From: Solibacillus isronensis
Lineage (GTDB): Bacteria > Bacillota > Bacilli > Bacillales_A > Planococcaceae
Length of the DNA stretch: 64,000 nt
Direction: 5' to 3'
Assembly: GCF_900168685.1 (NCBI RefSeq)
Contig: NZ_FVZN01000014.1
Span: 2,284,012 to 2,348,011 of the forward strand
Below the pieces are notes generated by a model. It worked only from the letters and a program-made list of their open reading frames with translations. It was not told where the DNA came from and made no database searches. Below are positions 18,641 to 28,666 of the stretch, piece after piece (position 1 is the first letter of the stretch; each line of letters opens with the position of its first letter). The position numbers and the translations under genes are program-made.

Positions 18641-19452
18641 TTTTCTTCTTGCTCCTTTTTTACTTTGTTTTTCGCTAAAATAAATATTGGTTCTAAATGA
18701 CCGTTTTCATATACAAATGACAAGCTCGTAATCGGAACCGCGCCAACTGTAAAGAAATGCATCGTCATCTGCGCTAATACATCATACCCTACTTCATTCC
18801 GAATATCACCAATAATTAATACATCCTGATGTGGGACAGATACCGTCATTTCGCCTTCAATTTGACTTTCCATTTCCTTTAAAAAGCTTTCGTTTAAAAT
18901 ACGGCTTGCATCATAACCGTCATTCTGATTTAAAAAATAATAAACATTGCCTGAAACTTCATCACGTTTAACAGAAGTCGGCAATTTTTTTACAGAAAAG
19001 CGGGCTGCTTCGCGTATATGCTCCTCTGTTACATTTAATTTCGGCAACATTGATTCATCAATTAAACGATAAGTTGTACCTAAATCGAGTGCATAATAAA
19101 TACGTGTTTCTGCTGTATGATCTGTCATGACAAATGCATGGCCATCATTCGACTTTTTAGGGAAAGATGTTGAGCGGATAATCGGATAAACAGAAGCAAG
19201 ACCGGCAAAGCCCTGTTCTTCTTCCCGTTGCATCGCTAAAAATGTTTGCTCAATCGTATAAATCACTTCATCAATTGCCTGCTGTTTTTTCTTTTCGTAC
19301 TTCGTTAAAATTTCGGGTAAAGAGATATCCATCCCTCGTCCAATTTTTTTATGTTCAAGACGCAATTTATCATGCTTTTCATCGAATGTGAATGTAAAGT
19401 TTGCCTCACCTAATTTAGTCTTCAGTTCAGCTACTAACTGTTTCGATTCCAT
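18637..19452 (-). CDS. ytpQ: YtpQ, DUF1444 protein
   Basis: 271 aa, of the DUF1444 family found next to ytpR in Bacillales. Soluble, with no recognised catalytic motif; conserved-looking stretches include VYPIIRSTSFP and VLIIGDIRNEVGYDVLAQMTMHFF. The thioredoxin-like ytpP that precedes it in B. subtilis is absent here. Overlap with ytpR indicates an operon. Function unknown. Confidence 0.85.
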   Translation of the reverse strand: MESKQLVAELKTKLGEANFTFTFDEKHDKLRLEHKKIGRGMDISLPEILTKYEKKKQQAIDEVIYTIEQTFLAMQREEEQGFAGLASVYPIIRSTSFPKKSNDGHAFVMTDHTAETRIYYALDLGTTYRLIDESMLPKLNVTEEHIREAARFSVKKLPTSVKRDEVSGNVYYFLNQNDGYDASRILNESFLKEMESQIEGEMTVSVPHQDVLIIGDIRNEVGYDVLAQMTMHFFTVGAVPITSLSFVYENGHLEPIFILAKNKVKKEQEEK

Positions 19453-19471
19453 TCAACCACTCCTTTATCTA

Positions 19472-19502
19472 ATCAAAAACGGCTCACAAATGTGAACCGT
19501 TC
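19472..19502 (-). terminator. Terminator behind the lipoprotein gene
   Basis: The stem ACGGTTCACA/TGTGAGCCGT is followed by TTTTTG on the minus strand. Confidence 0.7.
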
Positions 19503-19560
19503 CATTTACTTCATCTATTGTAACAAAAAAGCTATGTGATTACTTTACTCAACGCCTCAA

Positions 19561-20079
19561 CTAGTTAACCACTTTCACAGTTTTCACAATTTCCATCATT
19601 TCCTGGATTTTATCGTCAATTTTTTTATCCTCGGAAATAGTTGACAGCTTAACGCCGCCTAAATTAACGATCAGCTCATATTTCTCTTCAGGAAATTTAG
19701 TGACAGCAGAAAATCCGAATTGGCCATCCGATTCGAATGTTTTCTCTTCAACAATTTCATTTTTGTTTTCCTGCTTTAACAAGTCATACTGTAACCGACT
19801 GTCTTCCGGTTCATTTTGATTGACGAATAATATATAGGAATCTTTACCGTTCAGAATCGTATAATTCAGTTCATCGATTCCTTTTTCAATACTATAACCT
19901 TTTGGTAAGTACAGCTCTATATGTCCAATCGTTTTGTTTGCTTCGTTCGGTTCGCTGCTAAACATTGTTTCAGCATTTTGCATCCCTGCTTGTGCCTGTT
20001 CTTCGACTGTTTGACTGCATGCTGATAATATAACAACAATTGAAGTAAGCAAAAACGCATGTATCCATTTACGACTCAT
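19561..20079 (-). CDS. Uncharacterised lipoprotein
   Basis: 172 aa. A signal peptide with a lipobox (LLTSIVVILSAC, cleavage before Cys21) predicts lipid anchoring at the outer membrane leaflet. The mature part contains IGHIELYLPKGYSIEKGIDELNYTILNGKDSYILFVN and a predicted beta-rich body. I do not recognise a family with certainty. GAGAGGG precedes the start. It is a single gene with its own terminator, between ytpQ and the DUF84 gene. B. subtilis has no obvious gene at this place that I recall. Confidence 0.75.
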   Translation of the reverse strand: MSRKWIHAFLLTSIVVILSACSQTVEEQAQAGMQNAETMFSSEPNEANKTIGHIELYLPKGYSIEKGIDELNYTILNGKDSYILFVNQNEPEDSRLQYDLLKQENKNEIVEEKTFESDGQFGFSAVTKFPEEKYELIVNLGGVKLSTISEDKKIDDKIQEMMEIVKTVKVVN

Positions 20080-20163
20080 TGTTTTCCCTCTCTTTCAAAC
20101 GTTCCATCAGTATCATAATAATTTTCCGAGCCGTAATGCAACGAATGTGCTCTACATCCTGTC

Positions 20164-20688
20164 CTATTGCTCTTTATTTATTTTAAACAAGATTTGACCG
20201 ACTAATAACTTAACAATATGTTCAAACATTTCTTTTCGGTCGATTAAATTATTTGAGAAAATACCAATTGCTCCTTGATGATGACGAATATTTTCACTAT
20301 CTGTATAGACGTCCATCACCGGTCCAAGTTCCTTGCCCATACGAAGCTCCTGTGCAATTTCTTCCGGTAAGGCAAATTGAGCTCCTGAGCTGGCAATGAC
20401 TGTCCCATCTTTTAAAACAGCTGCCCCCCAGTTACAGCAATACATTGTTCCTTCGATTTCATCGACGCCACCTTCAAGTCCAAATGTTATATCCGCGTTT
20501 GTAAGCATCATTGTGTGACGTGCACGGTTGATCGCACCTTGTCTCGTTTCTTCATTTGAGAAGGGCTGAATCGATACATCTGAAGGTACTTCCATATTTT
20601 CGATTGTGGCTTTAGGGAAATACTGGTTGACAATTGCTTCAACAGCACCTAATTTCGCCTTATTTTTCGATCCGACTGCTACTCTCAT
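20164..20688 (-). CDS. DUF84 inosine/xanthosine triphosphatase-like protein
   Basis: 174 aa. The YjjX/DUF84 fold is shown by MRVAVGSKNKAKLGAVEAIVNQYF (1-24), TRQGAINRARHTM (about 53-65) and the FGLEGGVDEI motif near 75. Relatives hydrolyse ITP and XTP, clearing deaminated purine nucleotides. GGAGATG precedes the ATG. Substrate preference is inferred from the family only. Confidence 0.82.
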   Translation of the reverse strand: MRVAVGSKNKAKLGAVEAIVNQYFPKATIENMEVPSDVSIQPFSNEETRQGAINRARHTMMLTNADITFGLEGGVDEIEGTMYCCNWGAAVLKDGTVIASSGAQFALPEEIAQELRMGKELGPVMDVYTDSENIRHHQGAIGIFSNNLIDRKEMFEHIVKLLVGQILFKINKEQ

Positions 20689-20783
20689 TATTTCATCTCC
20701 AAGCTATTCGTTTTTAAACGGTCTATACCTAAAAAATTGGTTTACCGATTTTTATGTAAGTCACGTTAGACCTATTGTCCGCA

Positions 20784-20820
20784 ACTAAAAAACAAGAATG
20801 CGATAAATTCGCATCCTTGT
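20784..20820 (-). terminator. Terminator of ytoP
   Basis: The stem CAAG.ATGCGAA/TTCGCAT.CTTG is followed by TTTTTT on the minus strand. Confidence 0.75.
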
Positions 20821-20844
20821 ATTATAATATAATCTCGAATTTTT

Positions 20845-21921
20845 TTATACGTTTGCGCGAATAGATTCGATTGTAGAACGGTCGGCAGTTTGAATTAATT
20901 TTACTAAAAGTTCTTTAGCAGCTGCATAGTCATCTACATGAATAATCGAAGCAGATGTGTGAATATAACGTGAGCAAACCCCGATTACAGCTGAAGGAAT
21001 GCCGTCATTTTGAGTGTGTACACGTCCTGCGTCTGTACCACCTTGAGAGACGAAATATTGGTATGGTATATTGTTTGATTCTGCTGTATCCAGCACGAAT
21101 TCACGCATACCACGGTGTGTAACCATTGAACGGTCTAAAATTCGGAGTAATGTACCTTTCCCTAGTTGACCGAATTCATTTTTATCGCCAGATGTATCAT
21201 TCGCCGGTGATGCATCCAATGCAAAAAACAGATCAGGTTTAATCATATTTGATGAAACCGCTGCACCGCGTAAACCGACTTCTTCCATAACATTCGCTCC
21301 AGAATAAATATGGCTCTTCACTTCTTGACCGTGAATCTCTTTTAATAGTTCGATTGCTAAACCACATCCGTAGCGGTTATCCCAAGCTTTTGCCATAATT
21401 TTTTTCGGATTGGCCATCGGTGTGAATGGACATACAGGAATAATCGATTGCCCTGGACGTACACCTAAATTCATCGCATTTTCTTTGGAATCTGCTCCGA
21501 TATCGATCAGCATATTTTTAATTTCCATCGGTTTTGAACGTTCCGCATCTGTTAATAAGTGCGGTGGAATTGATGCAATAACACCCGGAATTTCACGGTC
21601 TTTTGTATAAACCGTAACGCGTTGTGCCAGCATAACCTGATTCCACCAGCCGCCAAGTGTTTGGAAACGGATCATGCCGTTTTCAGTAATGGAAGTAACC
21701 ATAAAAGCGACTTCATCCATATGGCCAGCGACTAATATTTTTGGCGCTTGTTCATCTTTTGCTTTACGCACACCGAATACGCCGCCTAAATTATCCTGGA
21801 TCACTTCATCAGAATATTTCGCTAATTCCGAGCGCATAAAATTGCGGACTGCACGCTCATTCCCTGGTGCACCAGGAAGTTCTGTTAATGTTTTAAAAAG
21901 AGCAAGTGTATCTTGATTCAT
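20845..21921 (-). CDS. ytoP: M42-family glutamyl aminopeptidase/cellulase-type peptidase YtoP
   Basis: 358 aa. M42 metallopeptidase: first metal ligand in [12 protein letters not shown] (about 66-77), bridging Asp in [13 protein letters not shown], catalytic Glu-Glu in [10 protein letters not shown], and ALDAS and [10 protein letters not shown] near the C-terminus. These two-metal aminopeptidases trim peptides in the cytoplasm. The start is behind GAGGTG. It is divergent from ytzB, as in B. subtilis. Confidence 0.92.
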   Translation of the reverse strand: MNQDTLALFKTLTELPGAPGNERAVRNFMRSELAKYSDEVIQDNLGGVFGVRKAKDEQAPKILVAGHMDEVAFMVTSITENGMIRFQTLGGWWNQVMLAQRVTVYTKDREIPGVIASIPPHLLTDAERSKPMEIKNMLIDIGADSKENAMNLGVRPGQSIIPVCPFTPMANPKKIMAKAWDNRYGCGLAIELLKEIHGQEVKSHIYSGANVMEEVGLRGAAVSSNMIKPDLFFALDASPANDTSGDKNEFGQLGKGTLLRILDRSMVTHRGMREFVLDTAESNNIPYQYFVSQGGTDAGRVHTQNDGIPSAVIGVCSRYIHTSASIIHVDDYAAAKELLVKLIQTADRSTIESIRANV

Positions 21922-22067
21922 TCTGCAACACCTCTAAATGTAGATTTGCCTTCATTATACCACAAATTGCAAGCAATATTTCGACTTTCGAACCTTCTAT
22001 TATTTTTACTCTATTTTCAGAATATGATAAAGTAAATGTAGTCACTATTTTGAGGAGGTATTTTGAA

Positions 22068-22382
22068 ATGAATTTAAAAGACTTTACAATAGGGGTTGTA
22101 ACAGGGATGGCAGCTGCTGTCATTGTTAAAGAAATGAGCAATCGTGTCGCACCATTTGCGAATCCAGATCATATTTTAGCTAACATCAAAGATGAATTTA
22201 AAAAACATGCACCAATTGATGGTTCTTGGATTTACATGAAAACTGAAAACTTCAGTAATGGCTTTACAGAAACTCCGGTCTACCGTGGAGGTATTTCACG
22301 TACAATCAACGGCGAGCTTGAAAATTACGAGTTCGCAGCAGATGCCCGTTCCGGTGCCATTGTAGATATTAAACAAATATAA
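22068..22382 (+). CDS. ytzB: YtzB-like PepSY-domain small protein
   Basis: 104 aa, the length I recall for B. subtilis YtzB. The N-terminus (MNLKDFTIGVVTGMAAAVIVKEM) could be a membrane anchor. The rest carries a PepSY-like fold with YRGGISRTINGELENYEFAADARSGAIVDI. TGAGGAGG sits 9 bases before the ATG; the longer frame upstream overlaps ytoP's start and was rejected. Role unknown; PepSY domains often restrain proteases. Confidence 0.85.
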   Translation: MNLKDFTIGVVTGMAAAVIVKEMSNRVAPFANPDHILANIKDEFKKHAPIDGSWIYMKTENFSNGFTETPVYRGGISRTINGELENYEFAADARSGAIVDIKQI

Positions 22383-22389
22383 TGTAAAG

Positions 22390-22428
22390 GATGCGATGAC
22401 GTAATTTTAGTCATCGTATTTTTTATAA
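22390..22428 (+). terminator. Terminator of ytzB
   Basis: The stem CGATGAC/GTCATCG is followed by TATTTTTT, just behind the stop codon. Confidence 0.7.
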
Positions 22429-22449
22429 GCTAAAAGTACTCAACCGATA

Positions 22450-22489
22450 ATAAAAGCACCTGCATCGAAAATCATGCAGGTGCTTTCGT
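22450..22489. terminator. Second, bidirectional terminator between ytzB and ytnP
   Basis: The stem AAAGCACCTGCAT/ATGCAGGTGCTTT lies 3 bases behind the ytnP stop and serves ytnP on the minus strand. Confidence 0.8.
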
Positions 22490-22491
22490 GT

Positions 22492-23352
22492 TTACTTAAT
22501 TAATGCCGGTTTCGAACGTTCCAGGCTGTCTCTTACTTCCTTGCCTGTTGCATCCCACTGAATCATGCGGTAATACGCATCATGGTAGAAGATAAAGCGG
22601 TAGCCATTTGACAGCGCTTCTTTCATTAGCTTTTCCTTCGCAAATACGCTTGTCATCGGGTAATCATCATATGCCAATACCCAAAGCGGATTTTGGTGAG
22701 CATGTGTCGGCATAATATCCGCCATATGTAGCGCCACTTCACCATTTTGCTCAAGGCGAACAATCGCATGTCCTTCACTATGGCCGCCCGTATGGATCAT
22801 TTTTAAGCCTGGAGCTACTTCCAGCTCCCCTTCATATGTTGATACTAAATGCTGTACAGGCTCCCAGTTTTCTTTCCAGTACGTATTTTTTGAACGAATA
22901 TTTGGATTGCGCATCTCATCCCATTCAATTTGTGTCGTGTGAATAACTGCATTCGGGAAAACCGGAACAAGCTTGTCCCCTTCCCACTTCGTTAAACCGC
23001 CAGCATGATCAAAATGTAGATGTGTCATTAAAATTGCATCAATATCACTTGGCTGTAATCCAACTTCAGCTAAACTTTTTTCAATTGTTGATTCTTCGGA
23101 AACACCAAAATTGCGCAGTTGCTTTTCATTTAGCTTACCGGCACCTACACCAGAATCGATTAAATAATTTTTCCCCTCGTATTGAATTAAAATTGGTTCA
23201 CATGCTAATTCAATTTGGTTCAATTCATTTACCGGATATTTACGAGACCACAGTGCTTTTGGCACTACCCCAAACATAGCTCCGCCATCCAGTGCTGTGA
23301 CACCCCCATGTAACCAAGTCAGTGTCATGTTGTGAAATTCAAATCGATCCAT
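22492..23352 (-). CDS. ytnP: YtnP-like metallo-beta-lactamase-fold lactonase
   Basis: 286 aa (about 281 in B. subtilis). The binuclear zinc motif HLHFDHAGG lies at about 110-118, with further ligands in [11 protein letters not shown] and [11 protein letters not shown]. subtilis YtnP was reported as a quorum-quenching lactonase that interferes with Streptomyces signalling; the natural substrate here is unknown. The stop lies 23 bases before... the next minus-strand gene is upstream trmB, 23 bases away, suggesting co-transcription trmB-ytnP. Confidence 0.88.
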   Translation of the reverse strand: MDRFEFHNMTLTWLHGGVTALDGGAMFGVVPKALWSRKYPVNELNQIELACEPILIQYEGKNYLIDSGVGAGKLNEKQLRNFGVSEESTIEKSLAEVGLQPSDIDAILMTHLHFDHAGGLTKWEGDKLVPVFPNAVIHTTQIEWDEMRNPNIRSKNTYWKENWEPVQHLVSTYEGELEVAPGLKMIHTGGHSEGHAIVRLEQNGEVALHMADIMPTHAHQNPLWVLAYDDYPMTSVFAKEKLMKEALSNGYRFIFYHDAYYRMIQWDATGKEVRDSLERSKPALIK

Positions 23353-23375
23353 TTCTTCATCCCCCTAAATCGTTA

Positions 23376-24023
23376 TTATTTCGTCTTGTATTGGCATTCT
23401 AGTCGATATATTGGCTGACCGAGCTTCGAGAATTTCTCCTCGTATTCTGTCATAATATTATCTTCCGGCATATTCGCATGTAAGTCTAGCGATACATAGT
23501 TTAATGCCATACCATACTCGTTCATACTTACGAGTGAATATTCAAAAAGACCACGGTTATCCGTTTTAAAATGGATTTCACCGTTATCAACTAAAATGTT
23601 CTCATAAATTTTCAGGAAACCTTCATGTGTAAGTCGACGCTTTGCATGTCGCGTTTTTGGCCATGGATCCGAGAAGTTCAGATATACACGGTCCACATCC
23701 CCTTTTTCGAAAAACTCTTCCAGCTTCGCGCCATCAACTTTTAACAAACGTAAATTCGATGGTTTATTTTCTGCTTCGATTTTTTCAAGGGCACATACGA
23801 TAACACTATCAAATAATTCAATACCGATATAGTTAATATCCGGATTTTGCAGTGCCATCCCTAAAACGAATTGCCCTTTACCCGTACCAACTTCAATATG
23901 AATCGGGTTATCGTTGCCGAATGCTTCATTCCACTTGCCTTTATAATCTTCCGGGTTTGGAATAATTACATCAGGATGTTGTTGAATATATTCCGCTGCC
24001 CATGGTTTATGCTTTAATCTCAC
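23376..24023 (-). CDS. trmB: tRNA (guanine-N7-)-methyltransferase
   Basis: 215 aa. It forms m7G46 in tRNA. The SAM-binding motif [15 protein letters not shown] (about 42-56), [12 protein letters not shown] and the family signature [18 protein letters not shown] (about 114-131) are diagnostic. The start codon is GTG (GTG AGA TTA AAG) behind AGAGGA. Same order as B. subtilis (ytmQ-ytnP). Confidence 0.95.
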   Translation of the reverse strand: MRLKHKPWAAEYIQQHPDVIIPNPEDYKGKWNEAFGNDNPIHIEVGTGKGQFVLGMALQNPDINYIGIELFDSVIVCALEKIEAENKPSNLRLLKVDGAKLEEFFEKGDVDRVYLNFSDPWPKTRHAKRRLTHEGFLKIYENILVDNGEIHFKTDNRGLFEYSLVSMNEYGMALNYVSLDLHANMPEDNIMTEYEEKFSKLGQPIYRLECQYKTK

Positions 24024-24088
24024 TTACTTATCCTCTTTTCTATTGTGTAGCTGCCTCATATTATAACGGAAAATAGCTTCATTTGCTT

Positions 24089-25009
24089 TTATTTTGCTAA
24101 ATTCCATGCTTTTTTCTGAACGGTTATTTCAATTTTATTTTGACCGGGTGTTAATTTTTGGGTTTCCCCGTCTGCATGTGCCATGACCGGTTCCTCAAAA
24201 ATCAACTGTGCATCCGTTGCTGCAAACTGTTCGACTTCCTTCAAAAGTGTATGCTTCCCTAAAAAGACTGTTCCAAAAAGGAATAATAATTTCCATTTCG
24301 ATAAATTGGAAACGACTGTCAGTTCAAGCTGGCCATCGGATGTATCCGATTCTGGAGATATCTTCATTCCCCCTCCAAAATAAGGCTGATTGCTCGCAGT
24401 TACAAACCATACATTTTGATATTGCCTCTTTTTCCCTGGTTGAACTATCGTAAGCTTAAACGGTTTATATGTAAAAAGAGCGTGAATGACATAATAAGGA
24501 TAGCTCAGCTTCCCAAGTTTCCATTTATTAAGAGACTTTTTCAGTGTTGAATTGTTTGCAATGTTTGCCACTAATGCATCAAACCCAACACCAAAATTAT
24601 TAATAAAGTATTTGGTAGTCCCGCCTTGGTTTACTACCCCGCAGTCATGTGAAGTACTATTTACTCTGTTTACAAATTGTTCTAACTGTTTGCTCGTTTT
24701 GAATGCTTGATACCCCCTGGCAAAATCATTGCCAGAGCCCGCAGAAATTGCACCTAAATAGACATTTTCAAAATGTACTGCACCATTCAGTACTTCGTGA
24801 ATCGTCCCATCACCGCCAATAGCAATTAGACAGACCAGGTTTTCCTTTGTTGCTCGTCCGGCAATTTCCTTTGCCAGCAGCAGAGAATGTCCTTCGTATT
24901 TTGTCCAATGGATTTGATACGGGATCGCCAACTGCTGTTCAAACTGATGCCAACGTTTAACCCCCTGCCCGTTACCCGCATAAGGATTAATTATAAAATG
25001 CACTTCCAT
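24089..25009 (-). CDS. ytlR: YtlR, diacylglycerol/lipid kinase family protein
   Basis: 306 aa DAGK-catalytic-domain protein. FIINPYAGNGQG (5-16), the nucleotide-binding IGGDGTIHEVLNG (about 64-76) and GSGNDFARG (about 92-100) are the standard motifs. It probably phosphorylates a lipid, but the acceptor is unproven. The start lies 3 bases behind the ytlQ stop, with a Shine-Dalgarno inside ytlQ, so the pair is translationally coupled. Confidence 0.9.
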   Translation of the reverse strand: MEVHFIINPYAGNGQGVKRWHQFEQQLAIPYQIHWTKYEGHSLLLAKEIAGRATKENLVCLIAIGGDGTIHEVLNGAVHFENVYLGAISAGSGNDFARGYQAFKTSKQLEQFVNRVNSTSHDCGVVNQGGTTKYFINNFGVGFDALVANIANNSTLKKSLNKWKLGKLSYPYYVIHALFTYKPFKLTIVQPGKKRQYQNVWFVTASNQPYFGGGMKISPESDTSDGQLELTVVSNLSKWKLLFLFGTVFLGKHTLLKEVEQFAATDAQLIFEEPVMAHADGETQKLTPGQNKIEITVQKKAWNLAK

Positions 25010-25012
25010 TAT

Positions 25013-26011
25013 TTAATCTTCCTTATTTTCCGTATTCCAAATATCCCGATGAAAAGATGTTGTTTGCACAGTATTTAAAATCGCTTGTGCGCCACGTATT
25101 TGCATATGCTTCATCGGTGAAACGGAACGCGCTAATTGGCCCATCCATTCGGGGAATTTCCGTTTATCCACAAATGAAACACCATACATTGTTCCGGGAT
25201 AATCAATGTAGCCATTTCTTGTTAACAACACTTTGCGAATCGGAAGTTCAATATGGTTTTGCTGAAAAATCTGCTCGATAACTTTTTCCATTCGGTTTAA
25301 TTGAATTAAAGGACTTAACACTTTCTTTTCATTTTTTCCGACCTTCTTTAACCAGAAGCGTTCGCTATTTGCGATATATACCGCCTGGCTTTCCTGTTCC
25401 AAAACCGTGATACATAGACATTCTGTCGGTGTCATTATAATAATATCCAATTCTATCGGCGCTTTTTTCACACGTAAAATCGGATAATAGAATACTAAGT
25501 AATTGTCCGGCAATGTTTGGAGCATGGAACGCAATAATGTATCACGCATAAATTTTGGATCTACATAAGATTTTTCACGTAATGTCGAGCTTGCCCATTT
25601 CATTTGAAAATGAAAAAACTGATCGATGAACATTTTCTTAAGTTCTTCCAATGTTTTTGGCGTATAGACAAGATTCGGTTCAAAGATCAGCGTCGTATCG
25701 TCTTCCTGATATGGATTTTCTTCTACTGCCCAATCGTTGGAAATCGTCACTTTTTCTATATCTTCTTGTTCTTCTTCGATTACTTCTACTTCTTTTTTGA
25801 AAGGGAAAAGTTTCTGAAACAGTGATTTTTTCTTCTCTTCCTTTACTTCTTCCTCTATATGTTCCCAACGTTCAATTGCTTCACCCGTCTGCCATTGATA
25901 CTTTATTCGCTCCCACTGATTTTGCTTTAAGCGAATAAACTGCGTTGGATAGCGTGCCAAGTCAATTTCGTATCGTGAAATATAATCTTGAAGTTTTATT
26001 AACTGAGCCAT
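25013..26011 (-). CDS. ytlQ: YtlQ-like protein with a degenerate NERD-type domain
   Basis: 332 aa. Position before ytlR matches B. subtilis ytlQ. Residues about 55-90 are highly charged (EEEVKEEKKKSLFQKLFPFKKEVEVIEEE). The middle (about 140-240) resembles the nuclease-related NERD fold: YYPILRVKKAPIELDIIIMTPTECLCITVLEQ. The usual EID...ExK signature is changed to ELD...VLEQ, so catalysis may be lost. GGGAG precedes the ATG. Function unknown; the NERD relation is my own reading. Confidence 0.65.
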   Translation of the reverse strand: MAQLIKLQDYISRYEIDLARYPTQFIRLKQNQWERIKYQWQTGEAIERWEHIEEEVKEEKKKSLFQKLFPFKKEVEVIEEEQEDIEKVTISNDWAVEENPYQEDDTTLIFEPNLVYTPKTLEELKKMFIDQFFHFQMKWASSTLREKSYVDPKFMRDTLLRSMLQTLPDNYLVFYYPILRVKKAPIELDIIIMTPTECLCITVLEQESQAVYIANSERFWLKKVGKNEKKVLSPLIQLNRMEKVIEQIFQQNHIELPIRKVLLTRNGYIDYPGTMYGVSFVDKRKFPEWMGQLARSVSPMKHMQIRGAQAILNTVQTTSFHRDIWNTENKED

Positions 26012-26074
26012 TTTATCTACTCCCTAAGTTCTTTCCTAATCTTCATTACGTTACATTTTACAGGTTATCCGCAA

Positions 26075-26117
26075 AAAAAAATAGCGCATTGCCGATAAGC
26101 AAGGTGCTATTTTTAAA
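26075..26117 (-). terminator. Terminator of the pepV-dat operon
   Basis: The imperfect stem AAAATAGCACCTTGC/GCAATGCGCTATTTT is followed by nine T on the minus strand. It lies beyond the dispersed repeat, nearly 300 bases behind dat, so the repeat is probably transcribed in the dat 3' UTR. Confidence 0.7.
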
Positions 26118-26151
26118 TTAAGGTTTATAAAATTTCCCCATAACATCAGGG

Positions 26152-26349
26152 TTGATTTTCATTCCGGGTCGGACGCTTTCCGTGGGCACGAGGCCAACAC
26201 GATGTTGGTCACAAAAGCGTTGCCACAGGACGTGGCGTTCTTAGCTTTTGTTCCTTGTAATCTCACTCGGTGCTCCTGTCGCTTCGCTTTCGTCGCAAAA
26301 TAAATTTTGCTATTCCCGCAGGAGTCGCCTTCCCTCCATTCCAATCAAC
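26152..26349. repeat. Dispersed MITE-like repeat, copy 1 (198 bp)
   Basis: It starts TTGATTTTCATTCCGGG and ends CCATTCCAATCAA, so its ends are inverted (TTGATT...AATCAA). A core at about 26265-26324 (CTTTCGTCGCAAAATAAATT and flanks) is nearly identical to the complement of 41979-42036. The outer CGCTTTCCG(T/C)GGGCACG is also shared with that copy. No reading frame of note. It occupies most of the 389-base gap between ytlQ and dat. Confidence 0.8.
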
Positions 26350-26400
26350 TTGTTCGCAATAAATTTTTTGCTTATTAATATAATAATAAGTCGTACTAAA

Positions 26401-27252
26401 TTACGCTTTAATCCCTTTAGGAATTTTTGTTTCAAATTGTGCTTGTAATTTACGTGTCCATTCACCCGGTGTACCGTTGCCGATAACTGTACCGTCAATT
26501 TCAATAACCGGTGTTACTTCTGATGTTGTTGAAGAAACGATTACTTCATCCATAGTGAGCAGCTGCTCTTTCGTCATTGCCTGTTCGTTAACAGTAAGAC
26601 CGATTTCCGCTGCACATTTAATAATTACTTGACGTGTAATACCATTTAAAATGAGATTATTGGCAGGGTGTGTATATAGTACGCCTTCTTTAACTCCGTA
26701 AATGTTTGAAGATGAACCTTCCGTAATGATTTCATCACGGTGTAAAATTGCTTCATAGCAGCCTTTTTCATATGCTTCCTGTTTTGCAAGAACAGCCCCA
26801 AGTAAGTTAAGTGATTTAATATCACAACGCAACCAGCGAATATCTTCCACGAATGTAGCTTTTACACCTTTTTCAAAGTTTTCTAATGGGCGTGGATTTT
26901 CTTTCGCATTCCCTGTAATTACAGGTTTCACATCATCGCCAGGGAAAATGTGGTTACGAGGGCCGGCACCACGTGTAATTTGGAAGTAAACATGACCTGT
27001 GTCGATATTGTTTGCTTCAACAAGTTGATGCAGTAATTGGTGTAATTTATCTTTTGTATAAGGGATCGTTATGCGGATTTTTTCAGCACTGTCATAAAAA
27101 CGGTCAATATGCTCAGTCGCTGTAAATAGTTCCCCATTATAAACCTTCACTACTTCATACACACCGTCGCCAAATTGATAGCCGCGGTCTTCCTTGTCCA
27201 CCAATACTTCTTCATTTTTTACAATTTGATCATTCCATAAACTAAAGCTCAT
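26401..27252 (-). CDS. dat: D-alanine (D-amino acid) aminotransferase
   Basis: 283 aa, fold-type IV PLP enzyme. YQFGDGVYEVVKVYNG, the lysine in IKSLNLLGAVLAKQEA, and EGSSSNIYGV with TSEVTPV are the family motifs. It interconverts D-Ala and 2-oxoglutarate with pyruvate and D-Glu, feeding cell-wall precursors. The start MSFSLWND follows AAAGGTGG by 8 bases; a GTG four codons upstream was rejected. It lies 19 bases behind pepV, so they form an operon as in other Bacillaceae. Confidence 0.94.
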   Translation of the reverse strand: MSFSLWNDQIVKNEEVLVDKEDRGYQFGDGVYEVVKVYNGELFTATEHIDRFYDSAEKIRITIPYTKDKLHQLLHQLVEANNIDTGHVYFQITRGAGPRNHIFPGDDVKPVITGNAKENPRPLENFEKGVKATFVEDIRWLRCDIKSLNLLGAVLAKQEAYEKGCYEAILHRDEIITEGSSSNIYGVKEGVLYTHPANNLILNGITRQVIIKCAAEIGLTVNEQAMTKEQLLTMDEVIVSSTTSEVTPVIEIDGTVIGNGTPGEWTRKLQAQFETKIPKGIKA

Positions 27253-27271
27253 CTCAAATACCACCTTTATA

Positions 27272-28666
27272 TTAGTTAGTTGCTAAATTTACGATTGCTT
27301 CTGCATAAATGGCAGTCGCTTTTATCAAGTTATCAATATCAACAAATTCATCGGCCTGATGGGCAACATCTAGTTCGCCTGGGAACAGCATACCGAATGC
27401 GACCCCTTTTTTCATAACACGTGCATATGTCCCTCCGCCAGTTGAAAGTGGCTTCGAGTAGTCATTGCTGTATTTGCGATATACTTGCAGCAATGTTTGA
27501 ATCAATTCATCTTCCTCGCTCACATAATGCGGAACTGAATTGCTCACTACATCTAATGTAAATGCTTCATGCTGTAGTAATGCCTGTGCTTTCGTTATTT
27601 TTTCTTCAAACGGATACGTTACCGAATAGCGCATACTTACTTCAATTGAAGCACCACGCTTATCAAAAGTTACGATTCCAGGATTTAATGTAGTCGGTCC
27701 TGACATTGCATCCTCAAATTGGAAGTCCAGTGCTGTTCCAAAATGGTCGTTGTCAAACATACGGACAATAAAATCGATAAACGACTTACTTTGTTTTGTC
27801 TCTACAAATTTTTGTAAAAATTTCGCTAAATAAACCGCTGCATTTCTTCCTTTTTCCGGTTCCATTGCATGGGCTGATTTACCTTTCACAACAATTATAA
27901 TCCCATTATCGTTATTAGTGAAAGTACCTTCAACGTCATTTTCTTTTAAATATTTCAGAAAATTCTCACTTGTGCTTTTTTCGGCATATTTTAAAGTAGC
28001 GGTTGCTTCATCCGGCACCATATTTGTTCTGCTACCTGCATAGAATGACAGTAATTGCTCATCGCCTGATCGCTTTTCTTTACTAGAGAACGTTAAATGA
28101 GCAATACCTTTTTCAGCGTTGATTAGCGGAAAATCTGCATCAGGTGCAAAACCAATTGTCGGCATTTCCTCTTTTTCGAAGTAGCGCGTTACACATTGGA
28201 ATCCGCTTTCTTCATCTGTACCAATAATCATACGTACACGTTTTTTCAAAGGGATTTTCGCATCGTGGATCAGTTTCATTGCCAGCCAAGCCGCCATTGT
28301 CGGACCTTTGTCATCAATTGCACCACGACCAAATAATTTTCCATCTGCGACTTGTCCTTTAAACGGAGGATATGTCCAGCTTGCAACATCTCCGGCAGGC
28401 ACTACATCTACATGGCAAAGTACACCAACAAGTTCTTCACCTTGCCCCATTTCAATATGACCGGCCATATGATCCACGTTTTTTGTAGTCATCCCTTGCT
28501 CTATACCTTTTTGAAGCATAAATTCCAATGCTGCTTTCGGACCAGCACCGAAAGGCATTATATCAGAAAAATTATTTACATCTTTTACACTTTCTATTTG
28601 AATCAATTGCTGTAATTCTTGAATAAGCTCTTCTTTTCTTGCCTGAGCCAGTTGTAACCAATCCAT
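27272..28666 (-). CDS. pepV: Dipeptidase PepV (M20 family)
   Basis: 464 aa. Cytoplasmic di-zinc dipeptidase. Metal and catalytic motifs visible: LCHVDVVPAGD (about 83-93), GRGAIDDKGP (about 112-121), GTDEESGF (about 148-155), PDADFP (about 174-179) and the late STGGGTYAR and DVAHQADE. B. subtilis calls it YtjP. It leads the pepV-dat operon. Confidence 0.93.
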   Translation of the reverse strand: MDWLQLAQARKEELIQELQQLIQIESVKDVNNFSDIMPFGAGPKAALEFMLQKGIEQGMTTKNVDHMAGHIEMGQGEELVGVLCHVDVVPAGDVASWTYPPFKGQVADGKLFGRGAIDDKGPTMAAWLAMKLIHDAKIPLKKRVRMIIGTDEESGFQCVTRYFEKEEMPTIGFAPDADFPLINAEKGIAHLTFSSKEKRSGDEQLLSFYAGSRTNMVPDEATATLKYAEKSTSENFLKYLKENDVEGTFTNNDNGIIIVVKGKSAHAMEPEKGRNAAVYLAKFLQKFVETKQSKSFIDFIVRMFDNDHFGTALDFQFEDAMSGPTTLNPGIVTFDKRGASIEVSMRYSVTYPFEEKITKAQALLQHEAFTLDVVSNSVPHYVSEEDELIQTLLQVYRKYSNDYSKPLSTGGGTYARVMKKGVAFGMLFPGELDVAHQADEFVDIDNLIKATAIYAEAIVNLATN

